The notes under the pieces: generated by a model | Seen by the model: the letters and a program-made list of their open reading frames with translations, nothing else | What the model was told of the DNA's origin: nothing | Databases searched by the model: none | Translations under genes and position numbers: made by a program | In this document: one piece after another, positions 10,270 through 22,588 of the stretch | Numbering within the stretch: the first letter of the stretch is position 1 | Layout of the letters: each line of letters starts with the position of its first letter | Assembly (NCBI RefSeq): GCF_000340215.1 | Contig: NW_006921537.1 | Span: forward strand, 4,109,646-4,173,645 | From: Pseudocercospora fijiensis CIRAD86 | Lineage: Eukaryota > Ascomycota > Dothideomycetes > Mycosphaerellales > Mycosphaerellaceae | DNA length: 64,000 nt | Direction of reading: 5' to 3'

Positions 10270-13200
10270 GCCGAAGGAGAATCCTAACGAACTACTCTAA
10301 TACTACTTTCCGCACTATAGAACGCCGCAGCTACGCTATAAAGAAAGAGGCTATAATTTAGTATAGAATATACGAGATCTATAGGCGAATCGACTCGGAG
10401 ATCGACGATAGACCTAGCCTAGCGCCGTAGCGCGCTTTACGCTCCCTCTATTAACACCTTACTTGCTAAGGGTAGGAGCGTTAGTTCTAGTTAGTAAGAG
10501 CCGGGCACCTAACCCTCCTAACTTCCCCTTACGGTACAAGTATATAGAAGGTTCCGATTACTCTTATAGTAGCTACTATAGCCGTACCTACGGTTAATAT
10601 CGAGACGGTATCCTATTCCGCCTCTTAGCTAACAATATCTATGCCTTAATAAGGGAGCTTATAGCATTAAAGGACTAGGAATCTCCGAACGAGCCGCCGC
10701 CTATAGCCTAGGAGGATTGTACTCTTCCCGAGTTAAAGGAAGACAGATACTACCTAGTTTATATAGTATATATACTATTAGCCTTCTCGAAACTAAGGTA
10801 GTATCTAAATAAGCTGTTCGAGAAGGATCTTAGGTATAGAGTTATCGCTATTACCGAGTAGTACGAGGATCCGGAGGAGGCTAAACCTCTACGTCGCCTA
10901 AGGTTATAGTCCCGTATTCTAGATATAGATAAAGACGCGACTTCTAAACCTTAGATACGCGCTAAGATTATTAGTTCGTAGGTTAACGACAACTCCCTAT
11001 CGCTTTCCGCTATACGATAAGTATATCGCCTAACTTCGTACTAGTCGGATAGCCTATACTTCGCTTAGTAGCTAGTAGAACACCTTAAGTCTACTAACGA
11101 GAATCCGGCCGTAGGCGAGAATTAGCTACGTCGCCGCAAGGTTTATATCCCTCTACGACTAGAGAAGTAGGGCGTCCGTCGCTCGATTAAGGACGAGAAC
11201 TTAGGCTAAGCTAAGCCTAATAGACGTAGAGAGTCTTTCAAAATTAACCCGCTAACGGGTAACGTTTTTAAGAATTTCGGTACCTTTCGTAAAAACGACC
11301 CGCCTCCTAAGCCTCGCGAGAGCTTATTAATCTTAGTGTCTAGTAGTTCGATACTTAGCTTACTACCGGATTCCTAGCTAGAGGGAGAAGATATATTAGG
11401 TAAGTAGGCTCTAGGATCTATAGCACCGGCGAACGGTATAGCCGGCGCTAAATAGCGAGATGAAATTAGACAAATAAAGTCCTAGGTAGCTTAGTAGCTA
11501 GCCGAGCAACGTACTAAGGCAGATAATAACCGAGCTACGGATCGTATACGTCTATAGAGGGTACTAGACGAGCAGCGCGAGGCTTACGAGATCGAGATAT
11601 AGGCTTAAATCTAACAAGCGTTTAACGAAGGCCGTAAGGAGGCTATAAGAGCTAAGAATAAGAGTAGAGATAAGGGTATAGAAGCTAGTAGAGTACTACC
11701 TCCGATAGCCTTAGAATAGCGCTATACTATCGATACGAATAGTATCCCTAAATTATTCCTTACCGACGAATAGCGACGTCGAAGGAGGAATGCTAAGTCT
11801 ACTAGGCACTTTAACGACGAGGTTACCGCTAATAACAACGCTACTACTAATGCTAATACTAGGAATAATAGGAATAATAATACCTCCGCTAGCGCTAATA
11901 ACGACAATACTAGATACGATAAGCTAGAGGCATTAGTAGGAAAACTAGTAGAGGTAATATAGTCTAATAGCGCCGCCTTAGCGGCCCTACGACCGAATAA
12001 TAACTATTCTAGGCTACCGGGGTAGTAGCGATATAGAAATCTTTACGTAATACGTAGCCGAACTAGCTAGGGTACGACTAGAGCTAAGTAGCTAGCTAAT
12101 TAGAATCGGAATGCTCGAGCTAGTATTATACTAGAGATTAGCTCGGAACGCTACGCCTATAGAGGCCTTAACGCTAAAGGCAATCCTAGGCCTGCCTAAG
12201 ATAAGGCCGGCTTTATAGACCCGAGGTTCGAGCCCGCCGACGTATATACTCTACTATACGCTAGTCCTCCTTATACTCTAGTTACGGACTTTAGCTAGGA
12301 GGTCGCGCCCTATAAGTTTAAGCCTAAGTAAGTTAGGTATTTTAATAAGGACCTTCCGGAGAGTAAGGGCAAAGGCCTAGTTATATATATTAGTAATACG
12401 GCCTATTATCGAGACGTTTTTACTTTTATTACTCGCCTCGATATAGCTATTTAAGTAGGCGAGTATCTAGTAGCAACCCTGCGTCTATTACTATATAAAT
12501 GCCTTTAGGGCTCCGCCTTAGCTTAGTACCTTTACGGCCTTACTAACGATCGACGTACGCTCCTTTAAACTAGCCCGGATATAGAGCGATAGAAGGAGGC
12601 CTTACGTAAGCAGTTCCGATTAGACCCCTTAGTCGCGGCGCGCGAATTAGAATCGGAACAATATCGCATTAAGGAAGTCGCGGCCCGAAAGAGCGTAAGC
12701 GAATTCGTTATTAACGTTATACGTTTAGCGTAGTAAAGCGGTACGGAGTTACTTATAAGGTAAATTAACTATACCTTCCGGAAGATCGTACTAGAGCTAC
12801 GTAGCGATCTTAATACGCCTACGCTATTATAGACGTGTTAGACGCTTATCGATATAATACAAGCCTATTATACGATATAGGTAGAGTTATATCCTCTAGG
12901 TAGCACTACTACCGGCTACTATAATAGTAAGTTAAACCTTCGACGTAGCGATTCGGTATAGGGTAGGTTCGTAGACCCTAGGTTCGCGTCTAGGTCTCGT
13001 TTTAATACTAGACACTCGTCTTTTCTTAGAAATAACAATCCCTATAATCGGTAGCAACCTAATACATTCTAGTAACGCCGTTAGCCTAGATTATAGGTCT
13101 ATAGCCGCTAGAGACTATAGGGCGTAAACGTAAGCGTAAACGAGAAAATAGTAGACGCCCGCGGTCTCCCGTAGTATCCGAATCCTTAGAGATAGTAGAC

Positions 13201-13681
13201 GAATTTCGGAAATATAAGAGGCTAAGGCATTCCCGTAAATTCCTAGGCTCGTAGTAAAGCTACGTTCTTCTACGATTTAGTAGACCTAGGGTAGGAGACT
13301 AACTATTAAGAACTAGAATACGATAATACTACCTAAGCTAAAGGCGGAGAGTAGGCCGAGGATTAGTACGTAGCCGGCGAGGATATCGGCGGTATCGAAG
13401 TAGAAGAGGACTAAGCTCTTCCTCCTACAAATCTATAGTTAACTCTAGTATACTACGCCTAGCCGCAGGTTCGTAGACCTAAGGTAAATGCCTAGCCTTA
13501 ACGCGACAAGACGCGACCCGAAGGTCGGTAGACGCGTTATAATATATACGGAGAGGTTTTCCGCTCGGCTAACGAGTTTTTTAATAGCTACCTCGATTAT
13601 ACGTACCCTAAGGACGCTACTAGGAAGCGTAAGAATGTTCTTTACGAGCTAGCTCCGGGAAACTCCTTAAGCTAGAAGTGA
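10270..13681 (+). pseudogene. Element A gag-like ORF1
   Basis: One long frame (main frame from about 10490) broken only by TAG/TAA and ending at a TGA (13679-13681). TGA is not expected from CpA mutation, so it is probably the genuine stop. That gives more than 1000 codons, large for a Gypsy gag. Features include a Gln/Arg-rich coiled region, an Asn/Thr-rich linker around 11820-11920, and an RNA-binding-like basic region near 13000-13250. No CCHC zinc knuckle was recognised. The 5' end is uncertain: a protein-like stretch at 10270-10500 lies in another frame. Confidence 0.65.
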
Positions 13682-13689
13682 AACTAGTT

Positions 13690-15257
13690 ACTACTAGCTA
13701 GTATAAAACCGTAAGTCTACCGGAAATTCTAGAATCCCTAGCGGTAGCGGAACTCTCGAAGTCGCCGGGTCGCTTACTACCGGATAAGCAAACATCTTTA
13801 TACCTAGTAATAACGATTATAGTAGGATAGCCTAGCTAAACATCGATACCTATACTTCTAGTACTATAGCCCGCAACCTCTAGTCTATTAATAGATGTCT
13901 AAGCCTAAATATTCTAGTCTATATCGGTATCGCGCCCCCCCGTAGCGGATTATACGCCTATACTAGCGGGCGTAGCTTTTCCTATAGAAGATTCTTCCGC
14001 TACGATCGCTCTATAGTAGACTACGCCTAGCTCTATCTATATATTAGATTTGCTACTAGATATCCTAGCGGGTATAGCGACTATAGTCGGGAGGTCCCCG
14101 ATTAATCTAAACGCGCTAAATACTTAGAATGCTATAACATTAGTTACGGAGCAGCCCTAAGTCTACTATATCGCCTAAACGGCTAAGGCTACGCCCTTAG
14201 CGGGAGAGGCGTAGTACTATACGATTTTATCGAGCACTTCGAAGATTTCTTCCCCTATCGGCGATAGGAAGGCTCGCGTAGGGAAGCGCTCCTTCGGTAC
14301 TATTAATAACCTTATACTATAGGTCTATTATATACGAGAACGCCCTTAATAGGAATTGTAAATTATACCCTACTTAGTAAAACTCCCTCCGGGAGACCTA
14401 GCTTATACCTTTAGATATTACGATATCGTCGAAGCGAACTACGCCCTTTCTCCGGAAGGGGATTTTAAGCGCGTCTGCCTCGATACTAGTACTAAAGCAT
14501 CTATAATAGACCGGGGGTAGCTAACTATATAACTAGGGTAGGACGATATTTAGTATCTTAAGTAACCTCTAGAATTCCGTAGTTTAGCTAGAAGTATATA
14601 GTACGAGTAATAGATTAATTTGTCGATATACTTTCCTATCTTCGCTAGGTATTCTTAGTTACCCGCTCTAGCCTATATTAAATAGCTAGTAAGGGTAATA
14701 CTAAACTTACCCTACAATATGCTCCTCGGGATAGATATTATAACGCCCGTAGGATTTATTATCTATATAAGCGCTAGATATATCGAGATAATAGGAAACG
14801 ACGGCGCGCTTATACCGATCGCCTATTCGCTAAAATCTAATCGTTTCCTACGCGCTAATATTAAGTCTATAGATAGACTAAGAGTGCTACTACGTATAGC
14901 CGTTATAGCTAAGGTATAAATCGATAAAGCCGACGCCCTAAAGGACGCAAATAGGGACTTCCTCTTCGCGTTAAATCTACTAGGCCTCCCTAATACGGCG
15001 GTAGTATATACCTATATAGCCGGACTAGAGATACTAGCGGTATAGGTCTGCAACCTTAGCTACGATAACGACTTAATTATTTAGCGATATCGAAGTATAG
15101 GCGAATTATAGGAACTATAGCTAGATAACTTCTACTAGATCGACGAGTTCGATACCGACCCTAAGTCGATAGAGCGTAAGATTAGCGGCGCGCCTCTTAA
15201 ACGAGATCTACGACTAATAAATAGGCTCTACTATATATCCGAATCCTATCTCCTATC
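13690..15257 (+). pseudogene. Element A pol, N-terminal part with aspartic protease
   Basis: The frame contains a retropepsin-like domain: LDTSTKASIIDRG at about 14479-14517, where the Asp-Thr-Gly active site now reads Asp-Thr-Ser through a G to A change, and a second conserved stretch NMLLGIDIITP at about 14716-14748. The frame runs to 15257 and breaks inside SESYLLSDP, where element E begins. It continues in the same frame at 26484. Confidence 0.75.
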
Positions 15258-15321
15258 AGACCCTTGCTAAGAGCGCACGAGCTACCGGTTTATTTATAAA
15301 CCCCTTGCGCAGCAAGGGTCT
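15258..15321. repeat. Terminal hairpin of element E
   Basis: AGACCCTTGCT (15258-15268) is the exact inverted complement of AGCAAGGGTCT (15311-15321), with a 42-bp loop that also holds a GCGC pair. The outer arm includes the AGACCC that recurs at the right edge of the element, so this flank sequence may belong to the element rather than to the target. Confidence 0.7.
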
Positions 15322-15833
15322 AATAGCAAAAGTACCGATCGGGCTAGATCTAAGATCCCTAATTTGCGATATTGTATATAACGCGATATACATTAATATT
15401 TTGTAATAAGGACGTAGAGCAGGCGATCGGATTTTATTCTACCTAAAAATTATGTTAATACGACGTTAGGTTGTTATGTTATAGTCTATAAGCCGAAGGC
15501 ACTACCTAGCTAAAAGCCGGCTTTAGTAACAGACTTAGTCTTACTAAAAACACCTATTTTGAAACATCGCCTAATCGACATACAAACACTTAGAGGCCCT
15601 AGCGCTACTAATTTCATAATGATCCCCGTTTAGTATATATATATGCGACAATATAGTGTTGTGTTATATCTAGATAGCGGAGGTCACTCTAAGCTACGTA
15701 CTAAGACTTAGCTTTGTCGACTTTATACATATTTCTAGTCCGTGCGTCTTTATGTGTTTGCTACGGTTAGACGCGCCGCTCGCGGGCACTAGTCGCTACT
15801 GTTGCAATCTGTTCCTTCGACGCCGTCGCTATT

Positions 15834-15942
15834 AATCTAGTCGCAACAATCTAGTCGCAACAATCTAGCATTTAATCTAGCATTCAATCTAGCATTCAAT
15901 CTAGCATTCAATCTAGCATTCAATCTAGCATTTAATCTAGCG
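15834..15942 (+). repeat. Minisatellite just upstream of the element E plus-strand gene
   Basis: Tandem units of about 12-13 bp (AATCTAGCATTC and variants such as CAATCTAGTCGCAA), ending directly before the ATG at 15946. It would lie in the 5' UTR or core promoter. Confidence 0.85.
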
Positions 15943-15945
15943 ACA

Positions 15946-18900
15946 ATGTCGGACGATAGCGATACTATTATAGCCGATATAGACGATAAGCCGCTACTAA
16001 TAGAGCCTTCTAGCTTGCCTATGCTACTATAGCAATATAATGCATTCGATACGAGCGAGCTCGGCTTAGCGCTACTATTAGACTAGCTTATAGATATAGT
16101 AGTAGAACATAGCCTCGCAGAATATAGCCTTATAGAACATAGCCCTTACTAGACGAGCGAGCTTTTAGCGTTGCTATTAGACTAGCTTGAAGATATAGCA
16201 GCAGAATACGGCCTTCCGACAGCGCTAGCTCTAGTTGTTCTAACCCGCTAAGAGCGCCGTACAGGTCTACGCGCTAACGTCGCGCTACCTATTATCGAGG
16301 AAGAAGAGGAGGAAACAAATAAAGATAATTACGAGACTAAGGATTAGGATAATAAGATAAGCGATAATAAGGTCGAAGCTAAAGCCGCTAGTGCTAAAGG
16401 TGGCTAGTTCTTTCGACTAGAAGATAAAGGAGACTTCTTAGATAATAATAATAATGTCGAGCCTTAGATTGTCGGTGCTACTCGCCCTAGCACCGCTCGG
16501 AAGCGCTAGTTTCTAGCTAGTTTAGCAGCTAAGAAGAAGAAGAAGAAGCGTAAGAGTCTAAAGACTCTACTGCAGAAGTATACTAATGTTATAAACCTAC
16601 TAAACTACGAGTACCTTACTGCGCTAAAGCTGCTCTTAATATAGGTAGGAGATCTAGGAATAAAGATATAGCGCCGTCGTATCGATAAGATTATCGATAT
16701 CTTCTCCTTCGAGGGTCTCGTAAGTACTCGTAGGCTCCGTTCTAAGTTAAAGAGGCTCGTTAGTAAGAAATTCTTCAACTAGTACGATCCGGACTCTACT
16801 ATCGATAGATAAGAGAAGCTAAGTGAGATAGACAAAGTTATTAAAGATATAGCGCTAACTTAGTATAGTGTCCTATAGGGTTTGCTTCCTAATAAGCGCT
16901 ATACCGCTAAAGATGTCGCTAAGGAAGATTAACCTAGTATCCGAGACAAATTTGGCCGCTAGAAGAAGCGTATCGCTACGATTACGTAGATCGTTGCTCG
17001 ATCGATTTTATTAAAGAAGGCGTCCTAGTTTAGCAAGTCCTTTAGGCTGTTCCTATATACTAGTAGTATTAAGCGACGAGTCGTCGATATCCTTAGTACG
17101 ATAGGTCTTTGTCCTGCCTATCGTATACTATAGCGGCTAGCGAGGAAGACTACTCGTACTAACCGAGAACGGGCAGTTAAGATGTTTATTAAGGATAGAT
17201 ATATAATCGTATACGACAACTTCTATGTCTAGGAGAACCGGAAGGCTATCTAGACGACTAGTAGCAATACTAAGCAGCGCAATATAACGACCTCGTATAT
17301 TGCTAGGCATCAAGCCGTCTAGAAGGGTCTAAAGAAGCATATACTAAAGCTAAAGAAGAAGATAAACCCTCGGATTATCCTACGCAAGATCTGCGCTAAC
17401 AAGCATAAGAAGGCGACCTCTTTGTACTATATCGACTAGGCTATAGGATTCCTTACTAGCGATAAGCTATAGCATCTGTTTAAGGAATACGATAGCTTTA
17501 AGGGCCCTAATGTAGACGATCGTATTCGCGGCGGTAGTCTAACTAAGCGGTTCCTATAGCGTACGATCTAGATTAAGGACAAGAAGGATAGCAAGACTCT
17601 TATAATCTCACTGCTAGTATCCGATTATAACGAAGCCTCGATTAAAGATACGTACTAGGTATATAACGATATCTTCTAGAAGTTCTTAAAGCTCGATCTA
17701 GATAATAAGGCGTTCTAGGACTAGCTTATTATCGTTATTAGAGACTAAATAACCGTCGATCGTATCCGTAGTATTAAGCTCGGCAGCGTCGAGAGTACGC
17801 GCGTATACGATAGGAAGGACTTTATCGTCGGTATGCTAGCCTTCTTCTATATCGAGATGAATGCGTACTACACTCCTCTACGAACCTATTACGATACTAA
17901 CAAGGTAGGCAAGTACCTAGCCTACACCCTTAAGGACATCGCTAAGTATTATACTATCCGCCGCTTTAGTAGTACTAAGGCGGAGTACTACATCGTTCGA
18001 TAGGTAGTATTCGTAGTATATCGTACGTATATTAGTACCTAATTTCTTTAAGAGGCAGAGGAATAGCTCGGATTCAATTTCGGTGCTCCTTAGTTTACAA
18101 GCATAAACCGTATCGAGGTAGTAAAGGCTCTAATTAAATACTATCTTACGCCTCGGCAGTATATTAATATCGTAGAGGCTATTTACGACAAGCTCTTTAT
18201 ACAGGCTGCTTAGATTAGATTGAATAAGGATAGTAAGATAGACGACCCGTCGTATACTACTATAGCTCGACTATTATAGGAGATCGAGAACTTCTTAACC
18301 GTACATATTGCGATCCGTAAAATAGACCTTAGACATCTTCGCCGTATAGTAGAACATCTTATTCCAAACTTCTTTAGTGCTCGGCAGCTAAATTATAGGC
18401 GGGAGATAGTAAATCTTTCGTAGATACTAAATATATCTAATCCTATCCTATAGGAGGCTATCCTAGACTTAGCTATCGTTAATCTCGGAAATAGTAAGGG
18501 CGTTGCTGCTAATGAAATGCTTAAGCTATATAATAAGGATTACAAGCTCGATATTTAGGCCCGTAGCAACTCGACCTACGACGTATCTACTATAATAGAA
18601 CTAATCTCGCAGAACCGGGAGGCATCGCAGGCCGTACGTAGTATATTCGAGAGCATCGGACTAAAGGGTACTAGATACTATACCGAGAAGGATACTGCTA
18701 AGCAGGTATAGGCTAGAGCAATTAAGAAGTACTAAGAGGGCAGTATAACACCGGATAAGTACGATCCGGACGCTAATTTCACAGATCTAATCGAAGCACT
18801 AAAGCTAGATCTACGCCCTGTCTCTAATAATATTTAGCAGATTAGGGCAGGGCTAATCCCTAGTGTATACGAGTAGCTTAACAATATTAACTAGCGTCTA

Positions 18901-19140
18901 TTAAATAGCGTAACCCGTAGCGCTCCTAATATAGCTACTAATAGTGTAGACAATATCGACGGCGTAGATGCGAGAGAGCGCGTTAGTAGTAGTACTTAGC
19001 GGGGACCTATACAAGTAGGCATTGTCGATAATGCTATAGCTGCTATATACTAGCTATACGTCGACGCTAAGGGCTTTGCTAACCTAGACCTAGATATAGT
19101 AGATCTAACTAGTAGTCCCTAAAGGCTCTTGTAACAGTAA
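15946..19140 (+). pseudogene. Element E protein 1, DUF6589-like (candidate transposase)
   Basis: From the ATG at 15946 the frame is uninterrupted by indels for 1065 codons; only TAG/TAA, expected from CAG, CAA or TGG, break it. N-terminus: acidic, with Leu-rich repeats and a Glu run, then a Lys run near residue 200 (KKKKKKRK). Residues about 420-690 resemble the DUF6589 domain of fungal repeat proteins: IIVYDNFYV (DNF motif), a later (G)DQ-T-DRIRSIK motif in which RIP appears to have turned Gly to Arg, and the stretch ending KYLAYTLKDIAKYY. The C-terminal third is helical and charged. The family's biochemical role is not established to my knowledge; two conserved Asp-containing motifs allow, but do not prove, an RNase H-fold transposase. 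Recognition is from memory. Confidence 0.65.
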
Positions 19141-19379
19141 TAGGTAATAGTAGCGGTTATAGCGATTAAGGATTAAATAAATCTAGCTTTTGTATTCGTT
19201 TGTAGTAATCTAACCTGCTATATCTACTATTTAGGCCTTCCTTACTGGCTTTATCTCTTAGGTGCTAGCTTTATCTTGTAAGTGCGCTTGCCGCCGACAA
19301 CGATAGCCCCGTTAACTAGGCGGTTAGCGGCGAAGTAGTAGCGGTAGACTAGAGTGCGTACCTCGTCGGGGGTACTTGT

Positions 19380-22300
19380 AAAGTCGAAGGGTTTGACTAG
19401 GCGTACGATAATTGCTTAATAGCTAGCTACGAAGGGTTTGGCTAGGCGTACGATAATTGCTTAATAGCTAGCTAGGCTAGGCGTACGATAATTGCTTGAT
19501 AGCTAGCTACGAAGGGTTTAGCTAGGCGTACGATAATTGCTTAATAGCTAGCTAGGCTAGGCGTACGATAATTGCTTAATAGCTAGCTACGAAGGGTTTA
19601 GCTAGGCGTACGATAATTGCTTAATAGCTAGCTAGGCCAGGCGTACGATAATTGCTTAATAGCTAGCTACGAAGGGTTTAGCTAGGCGTACGATAATTGC
19701 TTAATAGCTAGCTAGGCTAGGCGTACGATAATTGCTTAATAGCTAGCTACGAAGGGTTTAGCTAGGCGTACGATAATAGCTTAATAGCTAGCTAGGCTAG
19801 GCGTACAATGCCTCTAGTCGCTAGCAATTCTGGCCTTAGGCATTCGACTAGCAGTCGGCGGCTATTGCGTTGAAAGTGCGATAATATATAGCCGTTATTG
19901 TTGCCTTGCTATTGTAGCTGAATAGCGCAATCCTATTAGTAGAGGCAAACCTTACCTGCGATACGCTAATGTAGACCTACGCTTCCTAGTTTAACTTCTT
20001 CTTCTTCTTCTTCTTCTATATATACTAATACACTAACACCCCTAGCAACACACTAGCTATCGGCTTCTAATAGCAACAGTGTCGATACCTCTTTATCGTA
20101 TATAGGTGGCTCTATAGCGATTAATACTATTCCTTACTAGTTCTGCGGCTTGCTACCGATAGAGCCGCTTGTCTAATAGTTGAGGTTCCTCGGTAGGTAG
20201 TTTGTTTAGTCCTTTCTCTTCGAGGTTTGGTCTCCGATAGGCTTTGCTAAGCAAGACGTTACGAGGCGACTCTCCTAGCGAGTAGGTTGTTTTCTATAGC
20301 TTTAGCGGGCGCCGACTGCGTATTTAACCGAAAGAGTATAGTTTTTGTTAGAATATCGCAGTACAAACTATAGAGGTCTTAGATAGATTAGCGGAGGTAA
20401 AAACTCTTTAGTAAGGTACACCTATAATGCGGCTAACGGTCTAACTCGGTAAAAACTCTTTAGTAAGGTATACCTTAAGTAGCGGCTCGATAGCGACTCT
20501 CCTACTAAGTAGGTTAATAGACTAAGTAGGTTAATAGGTTCGTAGCATTGCTATAGGCCTAACTCGGTAAAAACTCTTTAGTAAGGTACACCTTAAGTAG
20601 CGGCTAGGCCTAACTCGGTAAAAACTCTTTAGAGAGGTATACCTTAAGTAGCGGCTATAGGCTTCCTACGTTCGGATTCTTTATAGGATAATAGCTCTCG
20701 AGAACGCATCTAGTTAAGTCGGTGTAACGCCTTCGTTAGGACTGTTAGTTATAATAACCTTAGTCGTTACGTAAGGGCCTCTAGTGTACTCAAGCCCGAA
20801 GGCGCTTAGTCTTAGTCTTTACTGCTACTATACGACTGCAGCCCTTTACGTATTAAGACTGCTATTCGACTATAGTGCGCCTCCCCTTCTAGTAAGCGCA
20901 TTAAGACTGTTATCCGACTATAGTGCGCCTCCTCTTCTAGCAAGCGTACTAACATTGCTATACGACTGCAACGCGCTCGATAACCTTTTTTTTCGCGGTA
21001 TCTCTAATACTAAGGGCGCGGTTACACTCTATTGTTGTCTAGATACTAATAAGTGTCGCTTTAGCGATCGCTGTCGTGTTTCGCTTAATAAGTCCCTTCC
21101 TACACACCTCGCGTACTATAGTTAGTAATAGAATACGTTAATTGTTACGCATTGCGCGTAGTATATAGGCTATATGTAATGCTAGTATACTTCGGAGTGT
21201 GTGCTTCTGCAGCCGCTTAGTGCCGCTAGTTAATTAGATTCCCGGACGCTACTATTCGTTTTCTCTGCCTTATATAGTAACCAGTTATCGGAATGATCGT
21301 TCTAGGGAGAGTCTAAGCAATAGAGGGCGTTAACGTAAGAGGGCTGTCGTAGCTTCTCGAAGAGTACTTACGCTCGATATATGTTATCGCCCTACGTATC
21401 TATCCTTGCCGTATATGTTATAGTACCTATAAGAGTATATAGTGCAATAAGTATAGTGCTAGTCTCGCTAGTCTCGCTAGTAACTTCTCGCTAGTAACTT
21501 CTTACTAGTCTCGCTAGTAACTTCTCGCTAGTATTAGTAACTTCTCGGGTTTCGGAGGCGGTTCTTAGTGCCTAAGGCGGCCGTCGTTATCGTATTAGAC
21601 ACTTTTGTTAGCGCTATTTGCTAGAAATGCGCTTAATCGACGTATCTCGCTGCATTAGTAATATACTATTATAAAAGTCGTAAAAGTCGTAAAAGTCGGG
21701 AAAGTCGGTATTATAAATACGCGGAAGGAAGTAGCTATAACGTTTAATCCTACCAATCAAGCGCTCTGCTATACTAAATCCGGGGTCTTAGCGGGACTCG
21801 GTATCCTTGTCGCTTCCTCGAATTTACGCTTCTCGCCTAGCTCTTATATACTATCGATATATACGACTATCGATACCTACGACTATCTATAAACCCTCGT
21901 CGCAAAGAACACAATAGAAAAGCCTACTTAGCGAGCTTACAAGGACACGATAGAAGAGCCTACTTAGCGAGCTTATAAGGACATAATAGAAGAGCCTGCT
22001 TAGCGAGCTTATAAGGACATAATAGAAGAGCCTACTTAGCGAGCTTACGAGGACATAATAGAAGAGCCTACTTAGCGAGCTTATAAGGACATAATAGAAG
22101 GGTGGTAAGGAAGGACCTTATTAAATGCCAATTCTAGCGCCAATTCTAGCGCTAGCTCTCGTAGAAGCAGCTTAACTAGGCATCCTACATTATATACCGG
22201 CTCTCGTAGAAGCAACTCAACTAGGCATCCTATATTACACGCTAGGCTAGCTCTCGCAGAAGTAGCTAAACTAGGTATCCTACATTACATACCGGCTCTC

Positions 22301-22588
22301 GCAGAAGCAACTCAACTAGGCATCCTACATTATACGCTAGCTCTTATAGTACACAACCTGCGATCGAGCGTAGTATTACGGCTCACTTTTCCGGGAATAG
22401 GACAAGGACTTAGCGAGCTTACAAGGACATAATAGAAGGGTAGTAAGGAAGGACCTTATTAAATGCTAATTCTAGCGCCAATTCCAGTGCTAATTCTAGT
22501 GCCAATTCTAGTGCCAATTCTAATACTATTTTACCGCCATTTTACCGCTAATTGTAGCGCCAATTCTAGCGCTAGCTCTCGCAGAATA
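19380..22588. repeat. Minisatellite-rich middle of element E
   Basis: Successive unrelated tandem arrays: 19383-19805 (a CGTACGATAATTGCTTAATA core with alternating short and long spacers); about 20395-20660 (GTAAAAACTCTTTAGTAAGG units, 4-5 copies); about 20826-20965 (units of about 60 bp, 3 copies); 21456-21545 (CTCGCTAGTAACTT); 21920-22100 (about 36 bp, CTACTTAGCGAGCTTATAAG, 5 copies); 22140-22345 (CTCTCGTAGAAGCAGC ... AACTAGGCATCCTACATTAT); 22445-22570 (12-bp AATTCTAGCGCC). No credible gene is seen; a plus-strand frame at 20784-21125 is made mostly of the 60-bp repeat. Confidence 0.8.

Noticed and set aside
19383..19805. CRISPR-like or centromeric repeat
   Set aside because: Spacers are themselves repeats. 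A plain minisatellite explains it.
20784..21125. Small plus-strand protein in element E
   Set aside because: Built largely of a 60-bp tandem repeat; no start context or domain.
21920..22100. CRISPR-like array of ~36-bp repeats
   Set aside because: Head-to-tail tandem units without distinct spacers, in a fungal genome, with no cas genes.
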